Origin: DASUPK01 sp963815665
GTDB taxonomy: Bacteria > Actinomycetota > Thermoleophilia > Solirubrobacterales > 70-9
Length of the DNA: 64,000 bases
Assembly (NCBI GenBank): GCA_963815665.1
Contig: CAWFHN010000003.1
Location: 1 to 64,000, forward strand
Direction: 5' to 3'
Part shown: one piece after another, positions 42,808 to 50,735 of the stretch
Position numbering within the stretch: the stretch's first letter is position 1
How the letters are laid out: every line of letters begins with the position of its first letter
Position numbers and translations under genes: made by a program
Notes under the pieces: generated by a model
What the model saw: only the letters and a program-made list of their open reading frames with translations
Database searches by the model: none
What the model was told of the DNA's origin: nothing

Positions 42808-43224
42808 CTACCGGATGCCGCGAGGAGGCCCGGGAGCGGCAGGCATCAGCGCGTCCTCCATGCCGATCCGCCGGATCATTCCCGCAACCTGCCCGCGCGC
42901 GCCGTGAACCTCCACCGCCGCCTGGCCGCGGCAACGATCGCCGAGGCGGACGAGTGCGAGCAGCGTTCGCAGCCCGTCCACATCGCAGAACTCGAGGCCG
43001 ACGAGCTCGACGAGCACAGCCCGGCTCTCGGCCAGCTCACTCGCCACGATCGCGCGGAGCTCGCCGGCCGACTGGCGGTCGAGCTCTCCCCGAAGCACCA
43101 CCGCACTCCAGTCCTCGTGGCGCCGGACGGTGATGGTGCACACCGGGAGAGCTGCGCCATCCATGACGCTTTCGTCGACCGCCCCCGGCGTGGTATGCGA
43201 GCGAGTGTCCGAAGGGTGAAACAT
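42808..43224 (-). CDS. STAS-domain protein (anti-anti-sigma-like)
   Basis: 138 residues with a single STAS domain: SAVVLRGELDRQSAGELRAI, AVLVELVGLEFCDVDGLRTL and the last helix. Anti-anti-sigma factors are phosphorylated on a Ser in DSSG. Here the position reads CDVDG, so the phospho-acceptor is missing or replaced by Asp, which may mimic the phosphorylated state or mean a different control. The C-terminus ends GPPRGIR. The gene is convergent with the 42085 gene. A weak operator-like palindrome lies 60 bases upstream. Confidence 0.8.
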   Translation of the reverse strand: MFHPSDTRSHTTPGAVDESVMDGAALPVCTITVRRHEDWSAVVLRGELDRQSAGELRAIVASELAESRAVLVELVGLEFCDVDGLRTLLALVRLGDRCRGQAAVEVHGARGQVAGMIRRIGMEDALMPAAPGPPRGIR

Positions 43225-43282
43225 GGTTCCGTTCTCTACAGAACCCGCCTGAACGGCCTTTGCAGCACTCCCATGACACGGG

Positions 43283-43298
43283 TTGTCAGGGGGCGGAC
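43283..43298. promoter_or_regulatory. Candidate Crp-family operator, site 8
   Basis: TTGTCAGGGGGCGGAC, a weaker match (GTCAG-N5-GGAC), 60 bases upstream of the STAS gene. Confidence 0.35.
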
Positions 43299-43330
43299 AC
43301 CAGCGCGATCTGGCAGCGACGATCAGCCTC

Positions 43331-43346
43331 TGTCAGCTCGCTGACC
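43331..43346. promoter_or_regulatory. Candidate Crp-family operator, site 9
   Basis: TGTCAGCTCGCTGACC, with perfect GTCAGC/GCTGAC half sites, upstream of riboswitch copy C and the second NlpC-like gene. Confidence 0.55.
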
Positions 43347-43399
43347 TCCGAACCGGTGCCACCGCTCAGTTCGGCGGTCTGCGTGTTCGGAAGCCCAAA

Positions 43400-43526
43400 C
43401 GCCGAGTCCCGCCCCGAGGGCGGGAGCGGGGGATCCAGGTTTCCCGGGGCGAACCCACCAGCCCGGTGGGCGCGCGGCTCCTTCCGCGCGAGCCCGTCAG
43501 CTAACCCCGCAGGCCTTCGAAGGAGG
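43400..43526 (+). promoter_or_regulatory. c-di-AMP (ydaO/yuaA-type) riboswitch, copy C
   Basis: The plus strand reads a GC hairpin (CCCGCCCCGAGGGCGGG), CGGGGGATCC, CGGGGCGAACCCACC, an arm closing with CGCGCGAGC, then CCGTCAGCTAACCCCGCAGG (43494-43513). These are the conserved blocks of the ydaO/yuaA riboswitch. The GGAGG of the NlpC-like gene follows at once. Confidence 0.87.
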
Positions 43527-43532
43527 TTCGGA

Positions 43533-44111
43533 TTGGGACGTCTCATACGGGAGCGTTTTCGGCCTGCGATCGCCGCATCGCTGGCGCTGTTTCTGGCCGC
43601 TGGCGGTACTGCCGCAGCGCAGACAGGCGGCACGCCACCGCCGGGATCACCCGGTGCATATCCGGCGTCGGGCGCCGCGCCGACCGGCAAGCCGGGCAAG
43701 GCGAAGCTGATCAGGAAGAGCGGCCGCGCGATTCCGCCTCCCGGGGCCCCGTCCGCGGTCGTGGCCGCGATCGAGGCCGGCAACGCGATCCATAAGCGGC
43801 CGTACGTCTGGGGCGGCGGTCACGCCAGCTTCGATTCCTGGGGATACGACTGCTCCGGCTCGGTCAGCTACGTCCTGCACGCTGCCGGACTGCTGACGAG
43901 CCCGCTGCCATCCGGACCATTGATGTCGTGGGGCTCGCCGGGGAAGGGCCGCTGGGTCACCTTGATGGCAAATCCGAGTCACACTTATGCGGTGATTGCG
44001 GGGCTTCGCTGGGACACATCCGCCTACGGAAGCGGTGGGAATGGCCCGCGCTGGCGAGTCACCAAACGGAAACCACGAGGTTTCGCGATTCGGCACTACT
44101 CGGGCTATTGA
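43533..44111 (+). CDS. NlpC/P60-like cell-wall peptidase, secreted (copy B)
   Basis: 192 residues from a TTG at 43533 with GGAGG upstream, the same start type as copy A. Signal peptide (RPAIAASLALFLAAGGTAAA), a Pro/Gly/Lys linker, and the peptidase domain with Cys107 in WGYDCSGSVSYVLHAAG and His150 in NPSHTYAVIAGLRWD. It is closely similar to copy A along its whole length, so the two are paralogues with parallel leaders. It should hydrolyse peptidoglycan stem peptides, controlled by c-di-AMP through the leader and perhaps by the nearby Crp-family protein. The frame stays open upstream through the riboswitch, which is not coding. Confidence 0.87.
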   Translation: MGRLIRERFRPAIAASLALFLAAGGTAAAQTGGTPPPGSPGAYPASGAAPTGKPGKAKLIRKSGRAIPPPGAPSAVVAAIEAGNAIHKRPYVWGGGHASFDSWGYDCSGSVSYVLHAAGLLTSPLPSGPLMSWGSPGKGRWVTLMANPSHTYAVIAGLRWDTSAYGSGGNGPRWRVTKRKPRGFAIRHYSGY

Positions 44112-44132
44112 CGGGCCGGAGCCGAGCTGAGG

Positions 44133-44205
44133 CACCGCTACCGGGATTCGAACCCGGGTTTCCGGACTGAGAATCCGGCGTCCTAGTCCCCTAGACGATA
44201 GCGGC
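44133..44205 (-). tRNA. tRNA-Glu(CTC)
   Basis: A complete cloverleaf of 73 bases. The acceptor stem GCCGCTA pairs with TAGCGGT, the anticodon arm CCGGA-TTCTCAG-TCCGG gives anticodon CTC, and the T arm is CCGGG-TTCGAAT-CCCGG. Confidence 0.97.
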
Positions 44206-44240
44206 GAGTTCTATGACGGCCGTGAGTGTAGCCAGGCTCA

Positions 44241-44339
44241 GGGGTCTGTCCCGCCAGGGGCGTGCCCCTGGGGCGGCTCAGGAGCCAGCGCAGGTCCTGG
44301 GCCGCATCCAGGGGTGCGATCCCTGGCGGGACAGGCCCC
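44241..44339. repeat. Long inverted repeat between two tRNA genes
   Basis: GGGGTCTGTCCCGCCAGGG (44241-44259) is the inverse complement, with one mismatch, of CCCTGGCGGGACAGGCCCC (44321-44339). The 61-base interior has its own hairpin (CCAGGGGCGTGCCCCTGG). The structure looks like a small palindromic element or an RNA hairpin. No gene is present. Confidence 0.6.
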
Positions 44340-44359
44340 GGCTAAGCTTCGCGGGCCCC

Positions 44360-44443
44360 GCGGCTGTGGCGGAACTGGTAGACGCGCAGGCTTCAGGTGC
44401 CTGTGTCCTTCGGGACGTGGAGGTTCGACTCCTCTCAGCCGCA
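44360..44443 (+). tRNA. tRNA-Leu(CAG)
   Basis: A complete class-II tRNA with a long variable arm. The acceptor GCGGCTG pairs with CAGCCGC (discriminator A), the anticodon loop TTCAGGT gives CAG, and the T arm is GAGG-TTCGACT-CCTC. CCA is not encoded. Confidence 0.97.
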
Positions 44444-44460
44444 TCGACGGCTGCCGGGCC

Positions 44461-45246
44461 TCAGGCCGAGGCGCCCGTCAGGGAATCCAGCGACTCCGGC
44501 GGGCCGAGGGCGTGGCCCTGCGCCTCGTCGATGCCGAGATCCTCCAGCCGCTCGAGGGTCGCGACGCGTTCGATCCCCTGGGCGATCACCCGCTGGCCGG
44601 AGCGATGCGCCTTGAGGACGGCGCTGCTCACCGCGCGGCGCTTGCCGCGGTCGCCCTCCAGGCCGTCGATGAAAGGCCGCCCGAGCTTCACGTAGCTGAT
44701 CGGGAGCCGGCGCAGCAGGAATGACTCGGGACCGCCCTCGACGAAGCCGTCGAGTGCGATCTGGCAGCCGAGCTCGGCGACCGCGTTGACGAAAGCACCG
44801 CCGGCATCGAGCGCCTCGGCAAGCTGCGTCTCGCTGAGCTCAAGAACGACGTCGCGCGGATCGGCCCGGGTTTCCTCGAGGCGGTCGCGAATCAGCGCCA
44901 CCATGGCGTCGTCCGTCGAGCGCACGCTGAGGTTGAGATCCACCGGCATCCCGCTCGCCGCGACCTCGATCGCCCTGCCGATGACCCAGTGGTCGATCTC
45001 CCGGATCGAGCCGAACTCCTCCGCCGCCATCACGAATTCGCCGGCCGGTATGAGCCGCTTGCGATCGACCATCCGGAGGAAGAGCTCGTGGCGCATCGTC
45101 GCGCCGGTGGCGACGTCGACGATGCGCTGGCCGTGCAGGACGAAGAGGTCCCTCTCCAAAGCCTCTTCGATCCTGCGCGACCACTCGAGCGGGCGCAGCG
45201 CTCCTCCGGTCCCTGGCCCGGATTCCTCTCCAGTGACCATGTCCAA
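44461..45246 (-). CDS. Degenerate EAL-domain protein
   Basis: 261 residues, one EAL-type barrel. Several catalytic positions differ from active c-di-GMP phosphodiesterases. The EAL motif reads HELFLRM, the DDFGTG loop reads LDGFVEGG (second Asp lost), and the AEGVE motif reads AQGIE (catalytic Glu to Gln). The NxS-like NLSVRS, the ELSETQ motif and the Lys in YVKLG remain. It is therefore probably inactive and may bind c-di-GMP or a protein partner. A GGDEF cyclase is encoded at 53727. The gene lies immediately after tRNA-Leu, convergent with it. Confidence 0.8.
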   Translation of the reverse strand: MDMVTGEESGPGTGGALRPLEWSRRIEEALERDLFVLHGQRIVDVATGATMRHELFLRMVDRKRLIPAGEFVMAAEEFGSIREIDHWVIGRAIEVAASGMPVDLNLSVRSTDDAMVALIRDRLEETRADPRDVVLELSETQLAEALDAGGAFVNAVAELGCQIALDGFVEGGPESFLLRRLPISYVKLGRPFIDGLEGDRGKRRAVSSAVLKAHRSGQRVIAQGIERVATLERLEDLGIDEAQGHALGPPESLDSLTGASA

Positions 45247-45324
45247 GGATCACCGCACGCTGGGGCGATGCACAACGTGAGGAAGTACTGGACGAAAGTG
45301 GGTAAGAACTACTGAAAACCGGGC

Positions 45325-46737
45325 TCAGCCGAGGTGCCGGAGCGCGGAGCGGGCGGCGTTGTAGCCGTTCATCCCGTGGGCGCCCGCCCCCGGTGGTGTC
45401 GCGGCCGAGCAGATGTACACACCGCCGATCCCGGTGCTGTACGGGTCGAGAGCGAGCCGGGGGCGGAACAGGACCTGGACCGGCGAGTTGGCGCCGGTGA
45501 TGATGTCGCCCCCGACGTAGTTCGCGTTGTAGGCCTCCAGGCCGGCCGGGGTGCGGACGGAGGTTGCGGTGATCCGCTCGCGAAATCCCGGGGCGAAGCG
45601 CTCGATCTGCCCCAGGATCGGCTCCGTCGCATCTCCGGTGTAGCCGCTCGGGACGTGGGCGTAGACCCAGACCGGATGCAGGTCGCCCACGGACCGGCTC
45701 GGATCCGCGAGGTACTGCTGGCCGACGAGCAGGAAGGGCCGCTCGGGCATCTCGCCTCGGTTGGTCGCTCGCTCGGCGGTCACGATCTCCTCGAAGGTGC
45801 CCGCGACGTGGACGGTGCCCGCCCGCCGGCAGGACTCGTTGCTCCAGGGCACTCCCCCCTCCACGGCCAGGTCGAGCTTGAAGGCGCCCGGCCCGTGGCG
45901 GTAGCGGCGGTAGGAGCGCGCAACCCTCGCCGGCAGGCGGTCGCCGGCGATGTCGGCGACGGCGGCCGGAGCCAGATCGAAGACCACGATGTCGACCCCT
46001 GTCAGGTCGGACGAGGAGCTGACTCGCTGCCCGGTCTCGATCTTGCCGCCGTGCTCGCGCAGGGCGGCGGCGAGCGCGTCCGCGATCGCCTGGGAGCCGC
46101 CCTTGGCGACCGGCCAGCCGAACGCGTGGCAGGCGTCGATCAGGGCGCAGCCGACCGACGAGCTCATCGGCCGGGTCAGGGGAGCGAAGGCATGGGCGGC
46201 CACCCCGCCGAAGAGAGCGCGGGCCTGCGGAGTCCTCCAGGAGCGTGCCAGGGCCGAGGCCGGAGCCGCCGCCGGGATGCCGAAGCGCGCGAGCCGCAGC
46301 GGATGCTTCGGCAGGTGGATGATCGGAGCGAGCATGTCCTCGAGCAGGGCTGGGAAGTGCGCGGACGAGGATCCGAACACACGGCGCCAGGCGGGCCCGT
46401 CCTCGCCTAGGCCGCGGGCCGTCTCCTCGATTGAGCGAACCATCACCCCGGCGCTGCCGTCGTCGAGCGGATGCGCGAGGTCGATCTCCGGCAACAGCCA
46501 CTCCAGCCCGTGCTTGTTGAGGTCGAGGGAGTTGAGGAACGGCGACCCCGCCGCCATCGGGTGGGTCGCCGAGCAGTCGTCGTGCAGGAGACCGGGGACG
46601 GTCAGCTCGCTGGTGCGCGTCCCGCCACCGATCCGGTCCTCCGCCTCGAGCACCGTCACCGACACGCCGTTCCGAGCGAGCTCCACAGCGCAGGCCAGCC
46701 CGTTGGGGCCCGAGCCGACGACGATCGCGTCGCTCAA
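45325..46737 (-). CDS. Phytoene-desaturase-like FAD-dependent oxidoreductase
   Basis: 470 residues. N-terminal FAD motif AIVVGSGPNGLACAVELARN followed by EAEDRIGGGTRT, a middle substrate domain, and the C-terminal FAD contact GIGGVYICSAATPPGAGAHG typical of CrtI/RetSat-like enzymes. The specific substrate (carotenoid, lipid or other isoprenoid) cannot be read. It overlaps the upstream DUF3556 gene by four bases (ATGA), so the two probably act together. No crtB or other carotenoid gene is nearby. Confidence 0.87.
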   Translation of the reverse strand: MSDAIVVGSGPNGLACAVELARNGVSVTVLEAEDRIGGGTRTSELTVPGLLHDDCSATHPMAAGSPFLNSLDLNKHGLEWLLPEIDLAHPLDDGSAGVMVRSIEETARGLGEDGPAWRRVFGSSSAHFPALLEDMLAPIIHLPKHPLRLARFGIPAAAPASALARSWRTPQARALFGGVAAHAFAPLTRPMSSSVGCALIDACHAFGWPVAKGGSQAIADALAAALREHGGKIETGQRVSSSSDLTGVDIVVFDLAPAAVADIAGDRLPARVARSYRRYRHGPGAFKLDLAVEGGVPWSNESCRRAGTVHVAGTFEEIVTAERATNRGEMPERPFLLVGQQYLADPSRSVGDLHPVWVYAHVPSGYTGDATEPILGQIERFAPGFRERITATSVRTPAGLEAYNANYVGGDIITGANSPVQVLFRPRLALDPYSTGIGGVYICSAATPPGAGAHGMNGYNAARSALRHLG

Positions 46738-48494
46738 GCGACCGGAACCGGCTCTTGGCCGCCGACGCCGCCTCGGTCGACCTCGACCGGGACGTCGTAG
46801 CGCTCATCGAGCCACGGCTGGCGGGAGATCATGTCCTTGACCGCCACCGACCCCTCCGCGATCAGGCCGTCGACCGGGTCCCACACCTGGAAGCGCTGGC
46901 GCCCCCGGCCCCAGCCCGTCGGCTCCGACTCGAGCGCGATCACGCGGATGTCCCCCGGACCGAAGCCGCAGCGATCCTGGACGGCCTCGAGGAGCTGCCG
47001 GCCGTGGAAATGGGCGTCGCCGAAGTTCCAGCCGTTGACGATGTTCGAGATCAGCTCGCCCTCGCGGACGTCGTAGTCCTCGACGTCGTCAACAGCGTGC
47101 GGGAGCAGCGCGTTGAGAGCCCGGCCGTGCGAGTGCATCGCGCGGAAGGACAGCCCCTTGTTGAGCAGGAACTCGGCGGTCTCCGGGTCGTAGATGTCGC
47201 CGACCTGCTTGACGATGATCCGCGCCGGCTTCTTGACCTGGGTGTCGAGCTTCTCCTCCGCCCCGCTGACCTTGCGAAAGAGCCAGGCGGTCGTCGCCCA
47301 GTTGCCCGCGTAGTAGCGCATCGATGGCAGGAACGAGATCTTCTCGGGGAAGAGCCCTCCGAGCACAGGCAGCGCGATGCAGGGGATGGCGAGGAAGGCG
47401 ATCAGGAGCGGGTCGTCGAGTGTCGACACCGGCGTATCGCCGTAGTGCCCGAAGAGGAAGAGCAGCCCGAAGATCATGAACAGGTTCCACTCGAGCGGGA
47501 CCGCGAGCGGGAACATCGAGGTGATGTTCAGGTGGAAGAGGATCATCCCGATGATCGCGATCGTCCGGACCGTGTCGTTGTCGACCGTGATCAGGAGCAG
47601 CGGCCAGCCGAGCTCCTGCACCGTCCCCAGGTGGGCGATCGTGGCGGCGAGCCTCGAGGGCCTCATGTCCTCGGGGTAGTCCCGCCACAGCCTCCGCTTC
47701 AGCCCCCGCGAGCGGATCAGCGGGGCGTTGCTCATCATCGTCGAGACGACGAACGGGAAGTGATGGTTGAGCTTCGAGGAGGCGGCGCCCCACCAGATGA
47801 AGAGGAAGACGAACTGCCAGGCGACGATCCACTGGTCCACGGGGAAGAGCCCGACGGCGAGGATCGTCAGGTAGATCTCCGGCCGGGCACCAAGGAACGA
47901 GACCTTGTCGCGCAGGCCGAGCAGCCCGAGGAAGGCGAAGAGCAGGGCGAGGACGGCGGGCGGGAGCTTCCCCGCCGAGCCCGCGGCGGAGTCGACCCCG
48001 GACGCTGCCAGCAGGAAGACGGCCGTCGCCAGGACGCCTGCATAGAGCCCGACGTCCAGAAGCGTGCGCGTCGTCCCCCTGGTGAATGGAACCTTGTCAG
48101 GCCAGGGCGGCAGCCGGACAGTGCCGGGACGGAGCCAGTAGAGAGCGCCGCCGATCGGCGGCACGAAGCGGAAGCTGAGCGGCATCGAGCCCGCGCCGAG
48201 GCCGAGGATCTCCCAGAGCAGCATCCAGACGGCGAGCTTCTGGAAGACGATCGGCTCGGTCCACCAGTCGGAGAGATTGCCGAGCGTGCCGAGCCCGGGC
48301 GTCAGCGAGATCACGAAGAGCGCCCCGACGCTGAACAGGATCAGCTTGAGGACGTAGATGAAGTAGACGAAGGTCGGCGAGCCGAACCCGTTCAGCCCCC
48401 AGTCCTGAACCAGCGGCTTCAGCCGCGTCAGGTGCGGCTTGGCCTTCCACTCCTCCAGCTCGAACGGGGGCGGTGAGGGCTCGAAGAATCCCAT
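46734..48494 (-). CDS. DUF3556 transmembrane protein
   Basis: 586 residues. The first 400 contain many membrane segments (FVYFIYVLKLILFSVGALFV and others). The start, MGFFEPSPPPFELEEWKAKP, resembles that of the actinobacterial DUF3556 family. The C-terminal part is soluble with a conserved-looking segment (FNFGDAHFHGRQLLEAVQDR-like) of unknown function. Cotranslated with the FAD oxidoreductase, it may supply or take up its hydrophobic substrate (inference). It is followed upstream, 31 bases away, by the haem-binding protein gene. Confidence 0.8.
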   Translation of the reverse strand: MGFFEPSPPPFELEEWKAKPHLTRLKPLVQDWGLNGFGSPTFVYFIYVLKLILFSVGALFVISLTPGLGTLGNLSDWWTEPIVFQKLAVWMLLWEILGLGAGSMPLSFRFVPPIGGALYWLRPGTVRLPPWPDKVPFTRGTTRTLLDVGLYAGVLATAVFLLAASGVDSAAGSAGKLPPAVLALLFAFLGLLGLRDKVSFLGARPEIYLTILAVGLFPVDQWIVAWQFVFLFIWWGAASSKLNHHFPFVVSTMMSNAPLIRSRGLKRRLWRDYPEDMRPSRLAATIAHLGTVQELGWPLLLITVDNDTVRTIAIIGMILFHLNITSMFPLAVPLEWNLFMIFGLLFLFGHYGDTPVSTLDDPLLIAFLAIPCIALPVLGGLFPEKISFLPSMRYYAGNWATTAWLFRKVSGAEEKLDTQVKKPARIIVKQVGDIYDPETAEFLLNKGLSFRAMHSHGRALNALLPHAVDDVEDYDVREGELISNIVNGWNFGDAHFHGRQLLEAVQDRCGFGPGDIRVIALESEPTGWGRGRQRFQVWDPVDGLIAEGSVAVKDMISRQPWLDERYDVPVEVDRGGVGGQEPVPVA

Positions 48495-48525
48495 GACCCT
48501 TCCGCAACCCTATAGCCGCCGCCCG

Positions 48526-48993
48526 TCAGCCGCCGCCCTGCTTGATCCCGGCCGGCGGGTCCTGGGCGTAGGTCCCGATCAGCCCGCTGACCAGCTCGCG
48601 CTTCTCTGCGTCGGAGAGTCGCGCCCCGCCGTGGATCAGCTTGTATTGGAGCGGCGGCATCTCACCGCTCTGGATCTGGTCGACCAGCTCGGAGATGTCC
48701 GGCTGAGGCTTGTCCCACTCGGAGAAGTTCAGGCTCCCGCGGCCGTCGTCGACGTCGTGCTGGACCAGCCAGGAGGCCGGGGCGACGTTCGTGTACCAGG
48801 GCCACCTGGTCAGGTTGCTGTGGCAGTCGCCGCACGCCTGGGTCGCGAGCTGCTCGGTGCGCGGGCTGTCCCAGCGGATCCCGCGGGTAACGGCCGGGTT
48901 CGAGTGGCTCCGGCCGTACGGAACCAGCTGGATCAGGAGGAACAGCACGGGGATGCCGATCGCGGCGTATCGGAGGGCCCTTTTCCAATCCAT
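48526..48993 (-). CDS. Haem-binding domain protein (c-type motif)
   Basis: 155 residues. One N-terminal membrane anchor (AAIGIPVLFLLIQLVPYG) is followed by a domain with the haem c motif QACGDCHSN (CxxCH) and the segment TRWPWYTNVAPASWLVQHDV, typical of the haem_bd family. The conserved MPPLQYKLIHGGARLSDAEK near the C-terminus carries the candidate distal ligand (Met). It is expected to face outside the membrane and carry electrons. It is upstream of the DUF3556/oxidoreductase pair on the same strand, so all three could form one operon. Confidence 0.85.
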   Translation of the reverse strand: MDWKRALRYAAIGIPVLFLLIQLVPYGRSHSNPAVTRGIRWDSPRTEQLATQACGDCHSNLTRWPWYTNVAPASWLVQHDVDDGRGSLNFSEWDKPQPDISELVDQIQSGEMPPLQYKLIHGGARLSDAEKRELVSGLIGTYAQDPPAGIKQGGG

Positions 48994-49101
48994 GCCGCGA
49001 CGCTATCCGGCCGAAGGTAAGAGTTGGGTTAGAACTTCCCGCGCGAGGGGGGACGCTGGGAGGCCGCAACTTCGCGCCCCGCTCCCCGTTATGTTCGATT
49101 G

Positions 49102-50724
49102 ATGCCAACCCGGATGGCCAGGGCCGGATTGACGGCGGTGGGGCTCGCGTGCGTGTGCATGCTCGCGTTCCTCGTTCGCGGCGAGACCTCGTCCGCCGCG
49201 AGCAGCAAGCCCAACGTGATCATGTTCACCACGGACGATCAGACCCTGCGGGACATGCAGGTCATGCCGAAGACGCAGGCGCTGATCGGGGCCCCCGGAG
49301 CCAGCTTCCTGCACGCCTACGCCTCGGACCCGCTCTGCTGCCCCTCCCGGGTCACGGTGCAGACCGGCGAGTACGCCCACAACACCGGAGTGCTCGGCAA
49401 CACGCCACCGCAGGGCGGCTACGAGAGCTTCAACGACAAGAACGACCTGCCCGTCTGGCTGCAGAGCGACGGCTACCGCACGATCCACATCGGCAAGATG
49501 CCGAACGGCTTCGGCGGAGCCAATGTGGGCGGACCGAACTACGTGCCGCCGGGGTGGGGGCCCTTCGCGGGTGGCACCGGGGCAGCGTCGAAGGGCGAGT
49601 TCTACGGCTTCATCGGCCCCCCCTCCTCCTACACCGGCTTCACGCTCGACGAGAACGGCGTCGACAAGGCCTACACCGCGGACGACTACTCGACGGACGT
49701 CTATTCCGATCTGGCGGTCGAGCGGATCGACAACCACCTGGCGAACTTCCCGGACAGCCCGCTCTACATGCAGGTCCAGTTCTTCGCGCCCCATGACCCG
49801 GCGACGCCGGCGCCGAAGTACGCCAATGCATTCGCCACGACCCCGCTCCCGATCGACCCGAGCTTCAACGAGAAGAATGCGAAGGACAAGCCGGCCTGGA
49901 TCAAGAGGATCAGCCGCTTCGGTTCCGGCCTGATCGCGAAGATCCAGACCCGCTACCAGCACCGCCTCGAGACCCTGCTCTCCGTCGATGACGCCGTCGA
50001 GAGGGTCGTCAACGACCTGGAGGCGCACGGCGCGCTCGGCAACACGTATTTGATCTTCACCTCCGACCAGGGCCTCATGCAGGGCCAGCACCGCCTGCAC
50101 CAGGGCAAGTTCGTGCCCTATGACCCATCGACTCAGGTGCCGCTGCTGATCCGGGGACCGGGCATCCCGGCCGGCTCACAGCCCAGGGCGCTCGTCTGGA
50201 ACGGCGACATCACCTCGACGATCCTGCAGATGACGGGGGCGAAGGCGAACCTCCCGCAGGACGGCCGGTCGATGCTGCCGCTGGCCCAGGATCCGACCAG
50301 GAAATCCACCCGGCCGATCCTGTTCGAGACCGGGCCCCCCGGGACGACGTTCGAGCCGGGGACGGGGACGGCGGCCGCGGCCCGCCACAAGCCCAGCACC
50401 TACGTCAAGAACACCGACCTCGACCACACCGCCCAGATCGCTCGCCCGATCCTCGCGCCCCGCTACCGGGCAATCCGCACCGGCCGCTATCTGCTCACCA
50501 AGTACTCGGACGGCGGCCGGGAGATGTACGACGTCATCAAGGACCCCTTGATGCTCAACTCGGTCTGGAAGAACGGGCGCTACGCGCCGGTCAAGAAGTT
50601 CCTGCTGAAGAAACTGGCCAAGCTCGTCCACTGCAGCGGCCCCGCGTGCGACAGGGAGATCGGGAAGCCGCCCAAGCCGCTCGCGAAGCCGAAGAAGCGA
50701 AAGAAGCGACCCTCCTCCCCGTAG
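49102..50724 (+). CDS. Secreted sulfatase (arylsulfatase-type)
   Basis: 540 residues from the ATG at 49102 (a TTG three bases earlier is possible). The signal peptide LTAVGLACVCMLAFLVRG is followed by metal-binding IMFTTDDQTLRD and the formylglycine motif LCCPSRVTVQTGEY (Cys79). The later conserved LIFTSDQGLMQGQH and the C-terminal domain complete the fold. The tail is strongly basic (KPKKRKKRPSS). It resembles the sulfatase at 35345 in every block, so the two are paralogues. The next gene (FMN oxidase) starts 12 bases downstream, suggesting an operon. The substrate is unknown. Confidence 0.9.
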   Translation: MPTRMARAGLTAVGLACVCMLAFLVRGETSSAASSKPNVIMFTTDDQTLRDMQVMPKTQALIGAPGASFLHAYASDPLCCPSRVTVQTGEYAHNTGVLGNTPPQGGYESFNDKNDLPVWLQSDGYRTIHIGKMPNGFGGANVGGPNYVPPGWGPFAGGTGAASKGEFYGFIGPPSSYTGFTLDENGVDKAYTADDYSTDVYSDLAVERIDNHLANFPDSPLYMQVQFFAPHDPATPAPKYANAFATTPLPIDPSFNEKNAKDKPAWIKRISRFGSGLIAKIQTRYQHRLETLLSVDDAVERVVNDLEAHGALGNTYLIFTSDQGLMQGQHRLHQGKFVPYDPSTQVPLLIRGPGIPAGSQPRALVWNGDITSTILQMTGAKANLPQDGRSMLPLAQDPTRKSTRPILFETGPPGTTFEPGTGTAAAARHKPSTYVKNTDLDHTAQIARPILAPRYRAIRTGRYLLTKYSDGGREMYDVIKDPLMLNSVWKNGRYAPVKKFLLKKLAKLVHCSGPACDREIGKPPKPLAKPKKRKKRPSSP

Positions 50725-50735
50725 AGTCCCCGCCT

